Source: Capniomyces stellatus | Taxonomy: Eukaryota; Kickxellomycota; Harpellomycetes; Harpellales; Legeriomycetaceae | Assembly (NCBI GenBank): GCA_001661515.1 | Contig: LUVW01000039.1 | Location: 1-64,000 of the forward strand | Direction of reading: 5' to 3' | DNA: 64,000 nt | Shown: positions 43,023 through 58,160 of the stretch, piece by piece | Layout of the letters: every line of letters starts with the position of its first letter | Numbering within the stretch: the first letter of the stretch is position 1 | Translations under genes and position numbers: made by a program | The notes under the pieces: generated by a model | The model's input: the letters and a program-made list of their open reading frames with translations, nothing else | The model's database searches: none | What the model was told of the DNA's origin: nothing

Positions 43023-44220
43023 ATGTTGGCGAGAAGAATAGTTCAGAAACAAAATATTGTTAAATCTTTACAGGTAAGTCATGATCTGGTTGTATTTGGG
43101 TAGAGGGATTTGTGCTTTTGTGTAGTTTGGGTGAGAATTTAGTAGGATTGAAGGAGTTGAGGGAATTGGATATGGGTATAAAAAAAAAGCTGAAATGTGT
43201 AAATATAGATTTTAAGAGCACCAGCTCTAAAACAAACAATCAGGCCAATTACACAAATACAACAGGTATCGGAATCGTCGACTGGATTGGCTGGTACAGG
43301 TAAATAGTTGGTTGATAGAGGGAATATAAGGGTGAATTGAAACAAGTGGATTTGGGATAGCACGAGATCGAGTAGAAAAAGAAGGGGAGGGGGGAAAAAA
43401 AACGAGTAAAATGTTAAAGGAATTGGGGATATAATTGATAGGGTTGGTGGAGAGAAAGATAAATCCGAAATACGGGTTTGAGGTTGAGCCAAAACTGAAG
43501 AATCCGTTTATCAAGACGTTGCAATCCTGGCTGCTGAGCTTTAAGGTGGAGGAATCGCCAATGAAGATAATCAAGTTGGATGGGCAGGTGTTTAATGCGC
43601 CAATAAGAATAGACTTGATACACAGGGTAGTTACTTATGAGAGAAACTCGATGCGTGAGGGATTGCACTCGACAAAGACGATCAGCGATATTAGGGGGAG
43701 TTCAAAGAAGGCAGCGCCGCAGAAGGGGCGTGGTATGGCGCGAGTGGGAACAAGAAGAGCGCCACAGTTCCGAGGAGGAGCAACAGTGCATGGGCCAAAG
43801 CCACAGAGCCACGCAACTCGGATTCAGCGTAAAGTGTGGCAAATGGCGCTCAGATCAGTTTTATCATCGAAATATGCGCAGAATGAGCTGCTTGTTTTAA
43901 ACAATTATGAAATCGGAAGCAACAAAACCAAAGGATTTGTGAATTTGTTAAAGGACCAAGGGTGGGTTGACCCTAAAAAGGACAAGAAAGACGGCGGCAA
44001 CATTTTATTTTTGGCAAACTTGAACAAGGACTTGATGGACAACGGGAAAGTGAGCGAGGAATCTAGTCTTTTTGACTTGCAACTTGCAAGCAGAAACATT
44101 CCTGGTGTTCAACTGATGGATGTGAGCGAGGCACTGGTTTATGACATTTTAAAACACAAGTACTTGGCTATAGATTTAGAAACATTAAAGGTTCTTGAGC
44201 AGAAACTGGCCATCAATTAG
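43023..44220 (+). CDS. MRPL4: Mitochondrial large-subunit ribosomal protein uL4m
   Basis: Proposed exons 43023-43073, about 43217-43299 and about 43455-44220. The product starts MLARRIVQKQNIVKSLQ, a basic amphipathic leader typical of mitochondrial targeting. Core uL4 features are in the last exon: FNAPIRIDLIHRVVTYE, GSSKKAAPQKGRGMARVG and the extended-loop segment RAPQFRGGATVHGPKPQSH, followed by KVWQMALRSVLSSKYAQNEL. It resembles bacterial L4 and yeast Yml6 rather than cytosolic uL4. The 3' splice site of the last exon is ambiguous: GAGAG|A at 43455 keeps phase, whereas the nearer GATAG does not with the donor chosen. The acceptor of exon 2 is also only inferred. Function is structural, at the mitoribosomal exit tunnel. 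Confidence 0.92.
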
Positions 44221-44643
44221 TTTTTAATTTTTTAATATTTATTTTTATTTTTATTTATTAACCTTTTTTTTTATTTATTAATCATTTTTCTATTAATATA
44301 TATATACATATATTATATATTTACTTTCTAGTATTCTTTATATAAAAGCAACAACAAAAAGTAACGATACTCTTGTCGAGTGATTTATTTATATTTATAC
44401 TTTGCTACAAAGAAGAAGAAGGAGAAGAGAAACAACAGCACTAATGGGGGTGGGGGGGTGGGTGTCAATAAGGTGTCAAAGTTTGTGTTGATAAAGATAA
44501 ATATAAATATATGGAAATGGAGATGTAGAAAAAAAAAAAAAAAANNNNNNNNNNNNNNNNNNNNAAAAAAAAAAAAAAAAAAGGTTATATAAGGATAATA
44601 ATAAATGTTGGATTAAAAAAAGTAAAGAATCAAAAATCAAGAA
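44221..44643. other. Convergent intergenic DNA with assembly gap
   Basis: AT-rich 3' flanks of uL4m and the RRM/R3H gene, with a poly-A-flanked gap inside. No gene seen. Confidence 0.6.
44545..44564. other. Assembly gap (20 N) inside a poly-A tract
   Basis: Twenty undetermined bases flanked by A runs on both sides, so the true length of the tract is unknown. Confidence 0.98.
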
Positions 44644-46881
<2,238 letters not shown>

Positions 46882-47566
46882 TTTTCTTCTTCTTCTTCTT
46901 CTTTTGTTTTTCTACTTTTACAATCCCGCTTTGTCTCTTGCTCCTTCTCTTTTACTGTTTGTCTCGTTTAACCCCTGTATCTCTAATTTTACACTATCAC
47001 CAATACAATTCTTCTATTTATTCCCTACCCCTTCTCTTACTAGCAATTCGCTTATTCTTTCTTTTTCTGTCTTGTTTCCTTTTAGGCTATACTCTCTACT
47101 TTGCCCGTTGGTTAGTTGTTTGTTTGTAGTTGTCGTAAATCCTCTCTAGCTTTTCTTTTTATTCGTGTTTTGTTGTTTATATTCCTTTTTCCTCTTGTTT
47201 TCCTCGTATTTCCTTTACTAATCTCTGTCCTTCTTTATTGTAGGTATACTTTCCTGTATGGTCTTATCAATCTATTTTTGGTCTAGATACTAAATATCAC
47301 ACTTGTGGTATGGTTGCTATCCGTGCTGTCAAAATTATCTTCTCTCGCCTTGTCTCTGCTCTATTGGAAGTATACTGGCTATACCTGTTCTATCTCAACT
47401 TTGATTTCAATTGAAAGTTTACGTGTCCCTCTTTTACTATCCAACTCGGTGTACTTTCTGCAACAGTTATACTCTCTCCTTTTCTTTACTGTTTGGCTAT
47501 ATATCTTTGTTTTTTCTATGTTTTTTTTTTTTTTTAGGGTTTTTTTTTTTTTTTATTTTTTTTTTN

Positions 47567-47599
<33 letters not shown>

Positions 47600-50500
47600 G
47601 GTTTTATGTATTATATAATTTTTTCTTTATGGCTTTTTTTTTTATCTTTCGTTAAAATTGAAACAGTATACTAGTTAAAGGAAAACAAATAAAATAAAAT
47701 CACAATATTCCCAACTTTAACTACTCAAACTCAATGTGTTATTTACAATTCAATAGACGGGTACTATTTAAACTACTGCCAATCCTATTTATATGTTTTT
47801 TTTTCCTCCTTTTTAATTGCCTTTATTAATCCAGCTTTTGCTTTGGTTCATTCCTTCTTGTCTTTATTCCTAGTATTTATAAATCTGGCCCACCATCTTT
47901 TCAATTTGCGTCTTGTTTTACCTTTTTAGATTGTAATTGTGTTGCTTTTCCTGCCCTATTTTCTCTCAAACGTCCATAGTTGGCATTGCCTTTGTTTAGT
48001 TCTATTTCCAACTACCTTTTAATTTGTTATTACCAAATTTTTATTTGCCAGTCATCTATATTTTATTCACTTTTTATCGCCTTTTTCTATTTATTTCTTT
48101 TACGCTTCTATAATTCTCAACCATTTTAATCACTCATTTCACCAACAAACGTAACTCGCTTCGTAGTAATCTTTCCATTTCTTTTCTTTTCTTTTTACTT
48201 TTATTCCTTTTTTTTTTTTTGCCCCCCAAATCTCCTAATATGATTTTACTAGAATTATCCGTCATAGGTTTTGCCAATTTTATGTTTTACCTGCTCTTTA
48301 TTTGCTTTTCTTTTCTTTTTACCTTTTGTTTATCTCTATCGCCTCCCCTCATCAACACCATAAACATTAAGGTTTATGTTACTCCTACACTCACTACTTT
48401 GTCAACTAGTCAATCGCTTGTTCTCCAAACACCTTGTTCATCCAAATACATCATCGGTTTCATCTTCCTACTAATCCCAAACACTTTAAACTGCCTAATT
48501 CTGCGGTAACACATTTAATATGCATCCTCTTTTTTTCTCTTCTTTTTTTTTTTTCCCTTTCGTTTTAATCATTGCTTTTATTACTCATTCCACCATTTCT
48601 CTACCTCATTAAGGTTTGGCTAAACTCAAAGCAAACTATAACAAATCAAAAACCCCAAACCTGGGTGTTACATTGTCGTGAAATTCAACGTACGAATCAC
48701 TTAATCTCTGTGTGTTTTTTTTGTTTTTTACCAACTGTTTTTCCTATTGTTTTTGTTTTTGAACTTGAACCTTTTCACGCTTTTATTTCCCCAAAAACAA
48801 TTTGCTATTATGATCAGCATCCTAGTGAAAAGTACATGTTAGGTTTTGCCACAACCAGTTTTATCAAATACATAAAGGTCGACCCAGCATATGATCTCAC
48901 TACTGTCTTTGACGTACTTTTCTCCCCCTCCCCCCCCCCCTCACTATTTATTTTCTTCCACTACAGTGTCTATTAGTTTTAATTCGGAATTAAAAAATAA
49001 AGCTCTCGTGTAATACTGTTACGTTTTTAATAACAAGAATAACAAATTTCAATGCATATTTTCTATCTTTAAATACATGTTTATTGCTAAATTGGGCTTT
49101 TCACATCAATTTTTTTAACCTATTTATAATATCCAAACAGTTTCTTTCAATAACAAACATCCACTATTAGAACAAGCAGAAACAAACAAGCCGAACTCAT
49201 CTCTTTCACAATAAAAAAATGAGAATAAAAGCCAACTCATCAATGCCAAAAATATCTTTGCCTTGATATTTTGTATAAAAGAAAAACAACAACAACAAAA
49301 AGCCTCGCTTCTACTTGGCAGGACTCGCTCTAGCCAACTTACTCGTTATGCCTTTTTTTTCACTCTCTTCTTGATGATTGCGTTATCGCATCTATTTGCC
49401 TTGAAGGGCGGAATCCTTGTTTTTTTTTTGTGATCTCGCTCTTGGTTTGCTCACAATCCAACAACAGTAGTTACATCTATTTTTGTCTTGCTACATCACG
49501 ATACTTTCATGTCACCCAACTGTATTAGTCTTAAACTGGTTCCTCTTCACAATAAAGATATATTACCCCTGTTTGTCAAAAAAAAAAAAAAAAAAAAAAA
49601 AATTTTGGTTCCCACGCCACCTTTCCGCAATTCAGGGATTCTCACTTGAGGACTCAGTAACAGAATTAATCAGCTACAACATATCTCGGTTTGTTCTGAA
49701 ACTGTAATCACACACTTTTCGGTTGGTCTTGCCTACTAACTTTGATAGACTCCAGTTCTTGTTTTAATACATTACTCATGTTCTATCCCCTCCCCCATCC
49801 TACCACTCTACTCGGCACCATATTCTGACTTTATCGATGATTCATGACTCCAGTTTTGCGTTTAAATAAATACGCTTTGTTCACCGCCTCAATGTCACCC
49901 ATACTTTTGGTATAAAGCTTGTCTTTGTTGCATTCAGGTTTGCCAAGTCCACCAGCCATCTATTAGCATTTACAATAAAACATATCATTAAAAGTATGTT
50001 TCTTTGTTTATACACTTGTACTCCTTGAAGATCCCCACACTTTAATGTCATCGTTGCAACTAACGTTTTGATTCTTGCTTTTCAACTCTATTCATGTTTT
50101 ATTTGTATTTCTGATTATAATTGCTTTTTTCTAATTGTGCTATTGTTTGTGACCTCAATAACAGACATGCTTCCTACACAACATACCTTACCCACAGCAC
50201 TTTGTTACAACTTAAACCATGTTTCGAAATGCGGGTATTATCTGCTTAATGGTCTTATTTTATTTCGAAAAAGTGGTCCATGCTATACATCTAGACAACC
50301 CAGCAGGTTTTGGTTGTATGCACAAGAAACCGACAATTTATATCCAACATCCCAGTTTTTTATTTTAGAGCCAAGATGTACACTATTATAAATATCTGTC
50401 ACACTATTAAACAAGACGGGGGCTTTATGTAAGCCCAAAACATGTGTGTGCCCCAACAATCGTCTTGTGTAGGACTTTAGCATGATCTGTTGATATATTC

Positions 50501-50882
50501 ACATAGGCTAAAGCCAAAACCAAAACCAAAACCAAAACCAAAACCTTGAATTTCAAACATTATTTTATTGCCTTTCTTGTTGCTTGATAAATATTCCAAT
50601 TTCATTTGGCTTGAATTTACCAAATTGATTTACGAAACACCCAAGCTTTCCACTGTCCCATCCATCAAACTTTGGAATAACAAACGAATATATCAAGTGC
50701 GAGAATTTATGTATTTATATATTTGTAAATTGTGCTGAAAAAAGCGCGAGATTTGTTTTTACTATTTTATTTTTATTTTCTTATTAGCTCTACTCAATTT
50801 CACGGATTATAAACTTTATTTTATTTACAAATCTAGAATTAAAAGAATCTGGTGTTGATAAAATAGTAAAAGGATATTAAAG
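46882..50882. other. 4-kb T-rich region without recognised gene
   Basis: Upstream DNA of two divergent genes. The + strand is strongly pyrimidine-rich, with long T runs around 47520-47600 (one N at 47566), a 26-base A run near 49578-49603 and an AAAACC hexamer run at about 50514-50544. Frames such as 48219-48509 are hydrophobic because of T content and have no motif. No tRNA, rRNA or transposase signal was seen by eye. Confidence 0.5.
47521..47598. repeat. Poly-T tract with one undetermined base
   Basis: Several T runs of 10-30 bases separated by AGGG or A; N at 47566. Length is likely unreliable. Confidence 0.9.
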
Positions 50883-53800
50883 ATGGATAATGGGATGAGC
50901 GGACACGAGTCTAAACAAATTGATTTGAGCGAAATTGTCAAGAAAATAGAAGCTGAGCTCGAGGATAGTTTGCAGAAAATAAAACTGGTTAAAGAGAGCA
51001 ATGCAGGTAATGAGAATGCAGTAAAACAAAAGCTTGACGAAAACGAGTTTTGGAACGAGTTGGCGGCAGATAAAGAGATTAGCAAGCATAGCATTAGTTT
51101 GCTGGAGCTGAACTTGGATAGACTGATTTTTGAAGTAGATGTACGTTTGATCAATAACAGTTCAATAGATATATTTAGTGCAAATCAACCATGCCTATTG
51201 ACGAAAAAAAAGACATAATGGTGAAAAAAACAACGACAACAAGTATACGAAATGACGGCAGTTTGTAAAAAAAAACATTTTATTATAAATCATAATAGAA
51301 TGGTGGAGAACTTGAAGCAACGGAAAGTTCAGAGAGAACAAACAATGCTCTTTGTAGCATACTGGATCTGAGTTTGTACTTGACAGAGAAAGGTAAGAGG
51401 ATGGCACAGAGTCCGGTTCACGGCGATCTTTTAAAAGACAAATACCGAGGAATGGAAATACAAACAAGGCGATTTTAAATGTGATGATTTTTTTTTCTGT
51501 ACCTGCTGTAGAGATATTCGAGCCTATTGTGCCTTGTACGATTCTGGAAAACATATTTGATAGTCGAAATATAAACGACATTGAAGCGATATTCAAATAC
51601 GTTATAACTCTGGAGTTTTTCAATCCAAAGGTAACGCGTGTGGCACTGATACCTTGGTGATATTTGCGTGTTTACAGTTTAATTGGTTGAAATATCAATA
51701 GCTATAAGAGTGTTTACTGGGCAAGTGGTGTAGTCGGTTATAAGAACAGGAGTAAGCGAGGTATAAACCATGAGTGTGTTTGATGGAAAGTATAGGGGAT
51801 ATCTGCCACTTCAGGAAAGGGGCTGATAATGTTGAGAATAGTGAATAATTTGATACGAAGACTTCCAAGCACATTGAAAAACGGGTTTAAGGGGCAGGTG
51901 ATGCAGTTTGCCACAAGGATATTTTCACTCAACGAACGTTCAGGTACGCAAAGAAAATAAAAGCAGGATTGGGCGTTGGTTGTGTATATGGAGGAATCCA
52001 AGATGGAGCAAAGTTGGAATTTTAAGTGCAATTGTTTTAAATGTGATTTACGTGGATGTTTATTAATGTAGGAGTCAACCTAAAAGGAGAGTTTTACGAG
52101 GGAGGCAAGGTGACGTATGAAAGAGACTTGGTGGCAGCAGGACCAAAGGAGGGCAAACGAACGAAGCTGGAAGCCCCAGCCAGTTCAAACGAAATGGAGG
52201 TTGATACAAACCAAGAAGGAGTTGTGAACGACAAGACTGAGACAGAAAAGTTGGCAGAAAATAACAAGGAACTTCCACAAAGCACAGAAACAGCAGAAAT
52301 AGCAAAAGAATTGGTTGAAGGATCTGCACAGACAGACGATGTGAAGAGTAGAAAGAGGAAACGCGAGTTTAATTTGACTGAAGATCAGGTCCAGGTTTAT
52401 CTGAGGTTTTGGGAGCTGCAAGAGTACTTTGCCGAGCCCTTTAAGGCGTTTGAAGGCGACAAGTTCAAAGAAGTGACTAGTGTAAGTTTTTAAGGGCAAA
52501 TTATTTGAAAAGGTCTCAGTATAGTAAGTAAATATCTACAGCCATAAATGCCAATTTGTTGTTTAAAATCAATTAGGGAATCAAACTGACTCTGGACAAG
52601 TTTGCATCAAGCGAAAAGAAACCTCAGCAGTTTTTTTTTAGGCGACAGCCAGTACACGGGATAAAATGGATAGAAAACGAGCCTGAACTCCCATTCAGAT
52701 ACTTGACCAGTCCCAACTTATTAGAGCGTCAGGTATACACAAACGCAGTTTTACCAGAACCCAATTTTATAATTAATGTTCTTTATATAAGAGAAATGAG
52801 GGTGTGAGTGAGGTTTAGTAGTAATTCTGTATTTGGTTGTTTTTGTTTATGTAGTTTTCTGACCCTCGATTTAGAAGCCGAATTCTGATCCAGATAGTCA
52901 TTTTCTGCAAGTATGGATTATCGGCCACAAAAGAAAGCATAGAAAGTCTCCAAAATGCACCAGGGTCAAACAAAGGTGTTATTCCTCCATTCCAGATCAC
53001 TGATGAGCAGGTGAGTATCTGGGCTCAGTCGAGTTGTTTTAGTTTGATTAACCATTTCCACTTTTTGATTTGATTTGATTTGATTTGATTTGATTTGATT
53101 TGATTTGATTTGATTTGATTTGATTTGATTTGATTTGATTTGTTTTGTTTTGATTTGATTTGTTTTGTTTTGATTTTTTTGCTAAATAGATGGCCGTGTT
53201 GAGAGAAATTAGACGACGAACATTGATTCAACTTGATTCAAAGTCGCTGAGTAACGGCGAGTTTGGTAGATCTGTGATGTATGTTCTCCGAGGCGAAAAC
53301 AATTGGGTAATTTATTACTATTACTATTACTATTACTATTACTATTACTATTACTATTACTAATTGTTATTTAATATTACCTCTATAGAGTTTATGGAAG
53401 AGTGAAATGGCAAAGTCCTTTGAAAAACCTCCTGCCAATTGGATAACTAAAGCTTCTGAGGAACTCGCTGACCATGTTTCCAAACTCCGAAATGTAACCA
53501 CCCGAACAACTCGGAATCTCCTTATTCATTTATCAGCTAATCCATCTTGTATTTGTATCGCGCTGGCTACTTTGTCTATTTAAGATTTAACACACTCTTA
53601 TATTTGTGTTTAGGGTGATATTCCTCACGAGCGCCCATCAAATCCCAGTCTTGATAATACAATGACTGAAAGCCAGGAACCAGTGTTGCACGGAGAGGAA
53701 CTCGACTTGATGTAATTTTTATTCTTCCATTTATATTCGCTAATTTACACCTTATTTACGTCATTGTTTTTTTTCTTTTAGTCTGGGTATTACTACTTTT

Positions 53801-54214
53801 GACTTTTGTACTAGTGCTGCTGTTTTAACCACTACCAGCACTTGTATTATTAAATAGGATTGTGGCAGATCCACTGGTCCACTTGGAAAAACTAGAAATG
53901 CTGACCAAGGATCCGGAACTAGCCTCTTCTAAAGAAAAACAGGCTGTAAGATCTTATTTCTCTCTTTCACCTTCTATATATATTATATATATATCTGTAA
54001 ATAATATTTCCGTTTATTAAACTGTTTTCACTAATGCTTGGGCGATTTTTCTTTTTCTTTTTTCTCCTTTTCTCTTGTAAAATGTACATGTTTCAATCAG
54101 CGTTTCGAGTTGGAGAGATGGAAAGCTTTGAGATCAACCGTATTTAAAAATGCCAGCCTAATCACCGCCAAACCATCGCGCGACTTGGTCGAGTTGTATC
54201 GGTCCAATAAATAG
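50883..54214 (+). CDS. HPR1: THO complex subunit 1 (THOC1/HPR1)
   Basis: Twelve exons, all GT-AG and phase-consistent: 50883-51140, 51299-51392, 51512-51630, 51820-51943, 52072-52481, 52577-52732, 52855-53010, 53190-53306, 53389-53493, 53614-53711, 53858-53945, 54101-54214. The 612-residue product is close to animal THOC1 (about 650). Family segments include LIMLRIVNNLIRRLPSTLKN, VMQFATRIFSLNERSGVNLK, YLRFWELQEYFAEPFKAF, DPRFRSRILIQIVIFCKY and the ENNWSLWKSEMAKSFEKPP block, which corresponds to the ENWxxWKxExCPxFEK region of THOC1. A charged, disordered insert (about residues 220-305) precedes YLRFWE. As part of THO/TREX in the nucleus it couples Pol II elongation to mRNP packaging and export and limits R-loops. 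No death domain is seen after the THO region. Introns carry GATTT and ATTACT microsatellites. Confidence 0.95.
53068..53176. repeat. GATTT pentanucleotide microsatellite in a THOC1 intron
   Basis: About twenty GATTT units, a few changed to GTTTT, immediately before the 3' splice site at 53189. Confidence 0.95.
53310..53362. repeat. ATTACT hexanucleotide microsatellite
   Basis: About eight ATTACT units in the next THOC1 intron. Confidence 0.9.
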
Positions 54215-56224
54215 CAGATGTCCACTTTTTTCTTTCTTTCTTTCTATATTTAATTCTAGCTTCTTTGGTTTAAATGCTTCATATCTATATACATTTTTGT
54301 TTAATCATTAATTACACGCTTTTCTCACGCTCCTACAACTTTTTCTACTCGTTTGCATCAACCAATATGTGTTGGCATAATCCTATAATTCATACAAACA
54401 ATATATTTGAATCTAAAAACACCAACCTGTTTGAACTCTTGGTCGTTTCTGGTTTAATTTAGTCTGCTACCGTTATTATCCTTATTATTATACTTTTTTT
54501 GGTGCTTTAGTAATATTCCTGGCTTGCTTATATTTACACGTTTACACTTATTGTTCTTGTTTTTACATACCTGGTTTGTATCACGATTAGCCAAATACCG
54601 CATATTACCCTTCTTTACTATTGGACACTTTAAATTCTTATCACTATTGATCTGTTGGTTAATTATTTCCTTTAATTTCGGAATTTGCTTGTATTTATTC
54701 GGACTTTAAAACGATCTCTTTTTTTTATTATTGAGATTAAATACAATTTTTTATTATATTTTTAAACCCAATTTGTTTATCGATGGTCTTCACTCTTTTT
54801 ATTTGTTGAAATACAACTATTTATATTTACACAGATGGTATGTCGGTGCTTTTCTAGGCTATACCGCTGGCCCTCTTTCCCAGCTAGTACGGCCGATTGC
54901 CAGTATAAACCTGGAACTCAGCAAAAAGCAAATCAACTCGAGTTGGAATCATATTTCCGACACTGTCGAGTTTTAAGCACTCTAGCTTCCCGAATGTATC
55001 TATATGACCCCAAAAGGTGTGTGCGGAGGGGGAGGGTTACACTTGAATAGTGTCAGGCAAAAGTGGTTTCAAAAGTCAGTTTGGTTGCTGTTTTTATATT
55101 TTTATTACACACGTTGTGTTGGCAATAGCACTCAAGCCAAGCGGGGTTAAATTGGATGAATGCAAATAGTGCACATAAATTTGTTTATTAAGGCTTAGCT
55201 AAACGGTGCTGGCCCTTTATATGAAACATTAGATTCTGTTAAAGCATTTGTTCGATTTGAGATTTGGAAAAGAAAAAAAAAAAGAAGGGCGGACTTGTGA
55301 TTTGGTCAACTTTTTGTGGATATTCATGTTTGCGAAAAAAGAAAAAGAAAAAACAGCAACGGAAATAATGCCAATATGGTTAGCTCGCAAAAGTAACAAG
55401 AAGCTTGATTTAGCGAAACAGTTTAGTTTGGTTTATGTTGAGGATGCGTTTTATACCTATTGGTGAAATGGCAGTTTATGCGAGCTAGGTTTTAGTTGAA
55501 ATTGAATCAATATGATTAAAGAGCCAGGAGTCAGGAGTCAGCCATTTAAAATGGAATTGAAAAAAAGTAAAATGAAAAAATAGTAGTTGTTAGGCAGAAA
55601 GTATTTGTAATCAGCACAGTTAAATTTAATTAGTCATAAATTCAAAATAAACATCATAAATGATGGAATCAAAAGTAAATAGTATTGTTCTATTATTGTT
55701 ATTTTATTTTTTTGATTCGAACGTATGAGCAAATGAGAGCGATAAATGAAGTTTATGCAATTCGATGGATATCTGATAAGTCAGGATTGGCTTTAGTACC
55801 TGAAAACCAAAATGAATTTGTATACTCGATGGTTTAGGCGAGATAAAGCACAAAGTTTGTTTTGATTAAAGTGAAATTCAAGAAATTGATGGAATAAAAA
55901 AAACCCCCCCCATCAAAATATATTGCGTAGGAAATGCAAAAAAGTGCAAAAATTCATTGTGGAAAATTATTTGGCAATTTATTTAGTTACAGGAATTCGA
56001 TTTTATCCTTTTTTTTACTTGGTTTTAAGATAGAGGTACTTTCTGTCTGATAAAAAAAAAGTAACTCGAGTTAAACTAACTAGAACTTTTTAAATTTAAA
56101 AAGCAATACAAAGTTAATAAACCCGGCTTGATTCAAGGAAAATCAAGTAAATATATATATTAGAACTGTAAGAAAATCTTATCACACAACAAAAACGGAA
56201 CGAAACAAAACAAAACAAAAAAAC
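54215..56224. other. Intergenic; two weak exon candidates
   Basis: T-rich then A-rich DNA. A better-than-background frame at 54834-54976 is listed separately. The frame ending at 55466 (MFAKKEKEKTATEIMPIWLA onward) has an ATG and about 47 codons but no motif. Nothing else recognised. Confidence 0.45.
54834..54976 (+). other. Possible last exon of an unrecognised gene
   Basis: Preceded by TTTACACAG, a good 3' splice site. The frame reads WYVGAFLGYTAGPLSQLVRP, then a polar stretch, to TAA. Composition is less T-driven than the surroundings and a hydrophobic helix is followed by a polar tail. No upstream exon with matching phase was found and no family is recognised. It could equally be chance. 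Confidence 0.25.
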
Positions 56225-58160
56225 ATGTCTGTATTTGAAACTGGACCAGGGTTGTCAAAGAAGCAAAAGCTAGTGACAATAATAGGTAATTAATTGCCCA
56301 GATAGCATAAACAAATAAACTTATTGTTAGTATCGCTGTTGCTGTTGCTACTACTGTTGCTACTTCGGCTATTGCCGTTGCTGTTGCTACTTTGGCTGTT
56401 GAGCCTATTTTGTGGTATACAAGGGTGGAGGGTAGTGTCTGGCGTGATAACAGCTTTGCCAGAATATCCTAGAATACCTGACCGTAGAAGGGGGAGGGGA
56501 GGAAGGGGCTTTAGTTTTGAAAGGAGTTACTTGGTTGTTGGTACAATAGCCAGCTTTGCAAATAAATATTTTGTGAGAGTATTTATGAAACCAGCATCAA
56601 GCACGGAAAAACAGCTAGCAAAGTATTAACAGCAAAACGAGAAAATTTACTAACTCCTTTTTTTATTTTTAACTAATGCTTTTGTCGGGACTTTTAAATG
56701 TAGTATTCGGAGCTTCCGGGGATCTAGCCAAGAAAAAAACATTCCCTGCACTTTTCGAGTTATATAAAAACCACTTGCTGCCTAAACAAACACGAATCAT
56801 AGGATATGCAAGAAGTAAACTGAGCAGAGAAGAGTTTGTTGAAAGAGTGGTACTGCACATTAAAGAGAAAGGAAAGGTGGTTGATGACTTTTTGTCGGTT
56901 TGTAAATACGAGTATGGAGGGTATGATAGCGCAGAGGACTTTGTCAGACTGCGTAAATCGGCAGAGGTTGATGAAGAGGAGATGCAAAGGCTGAGCGAAG
57001 GAATCAACAGGGGGGTTGAGAGAATATACTACTTGGCACTTCCACCTACAACATTCGTCCAAGTTGCTGGAAGCATCAAGGCCAACTTGTATGACTCCAA
57101 GCTCATTAACCATGTGGTTATTGAGAAGCCATTTGGATCTGACCGTGAGTCTAGCAAGATACTAGGAGACCAGATCTCCGAGTACTTTACTGAAAGTGAG
57201 ATTTTCAGAACTGACCACTACCTGGGCAAGGACATGGTAAAGAATCTGATGGCTTTGAGATTCGCAAATACTTTCTATGATGCAATTTGGAACAAGAACT
57301 ATATTTCCAATGTGCAGATAACGTTCAAGGAAAAAATCGGAACAAACGGCAGAGGAGGGTACTTTGACGAGTTTGGAATCATCAGAGACGTTATGCAAAA
57401 CCATCTTATGCAAGTCCTAAGCATCATTGCCATGGAGCCTCCAAAGTCGCTGAACGCCGAAGATGTCCGCGACTGCAAAGCCGAAGTGCTAAGATACATC
57501 CCACCAATTGAGTTGAGCGAGACTTTGCTTGGCCAATACACAAAGTCTCTTGATGGATCTGAGCCAGGCTACCTTGACGACAAGACGGTAAGGCCAGGTT
57601 CAAACACACCTACCTATGCCATTTCAGCACTGCACATCAACAATGACAGATGGCAAGGCGTTCCATTTATCATGAAGGCTGGTAAGGCACTTGAAGAGGC
57701 CAAGGTGGTTATCAGAATCCAGTTCAAAGACCTTCCATACAAGCTGTTCCCAAACATGGCAAGAAACGAGCTGGTTATCCGAGTCAGTCCAGCAGAGGCC
57801 ATCTACATCAAAACCGTAGTCAAGGAGCCAGGACTTTCGAACAACATTGCTTTAAGCGAGCTGGACTTGTCGTACAGAGAAAGATACAGCCACGCCATTA
57901 TCCCTGAGCCCTACTCCACACTGATCCTTGATGTTATTGGCGATGACCACTCCAACTTTGTCCGTGCCGATGAGCTAGACGAGTCCTGGCGTATTTTCAC
58001 ACCATTGCTCAAACGCATCGAAAACGAAAACATCAAGCCACTGCCATACGCTTACGGAACAAGAGGCCCCGAGGGCGAGTCTGAGTTCTGCACCAAGTTT
58101 GGCGGCTATGTAAAACCCGATCTTGAGTATAAGTGGATTTCCCCCGCCTCAAAGATCTAA
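56225..58160 (+). CDS. ZWF1: Glucose-6-phosphate 1-dehydrogenase
   Basis: Two exons, 56225-56285 and 56704-58160, joined in phase 1 so that the sequence reads VTIIVFGASGDLAKKK; 505 residues, the usual fungal length. It oxidises glucose 6-phosphate to 6-phosphogluconolactone with NADP+, the entry of the oxidative pentose phosphate pathway in the cytosol. Seen: the GASGDLAKKK dinucleotide loop, IGYARSKLSREEF, YYLALPPTTF, VVIEKPFGSD, the substrate-binding RTDHYLGKDMVKNLMALRFA, FDEFGIIRDVMQNHLMQVL, GVPFIMKAGKAL and a C-terminal YEYKW-like stretch (LEYKWISP). Catalytic His and Lys positions in that block are intact. The 418-nt first intron contains GTTGCT-type repeats and is long for this genome, a common place for regulation, although no element was identified. 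Confidence 0.97.

Noticed and set aside
43139..43574. Minus-strand frames overlapping uL4m
   Set aside because: They overlap a well-supported gene and carry no motif.
47305..47655. Phe-rich frame
   Set aside because: It is translated poly-T around an undetermined base.
56324..56629. Frame within the first G6PD intron
   Set aside because: It arises from GTTGCT repeats and starts at a non-ATG codon; splicing 56285 to 56704 restores the conserved Val-Phe-Gly-Ala-Ser-Gly.
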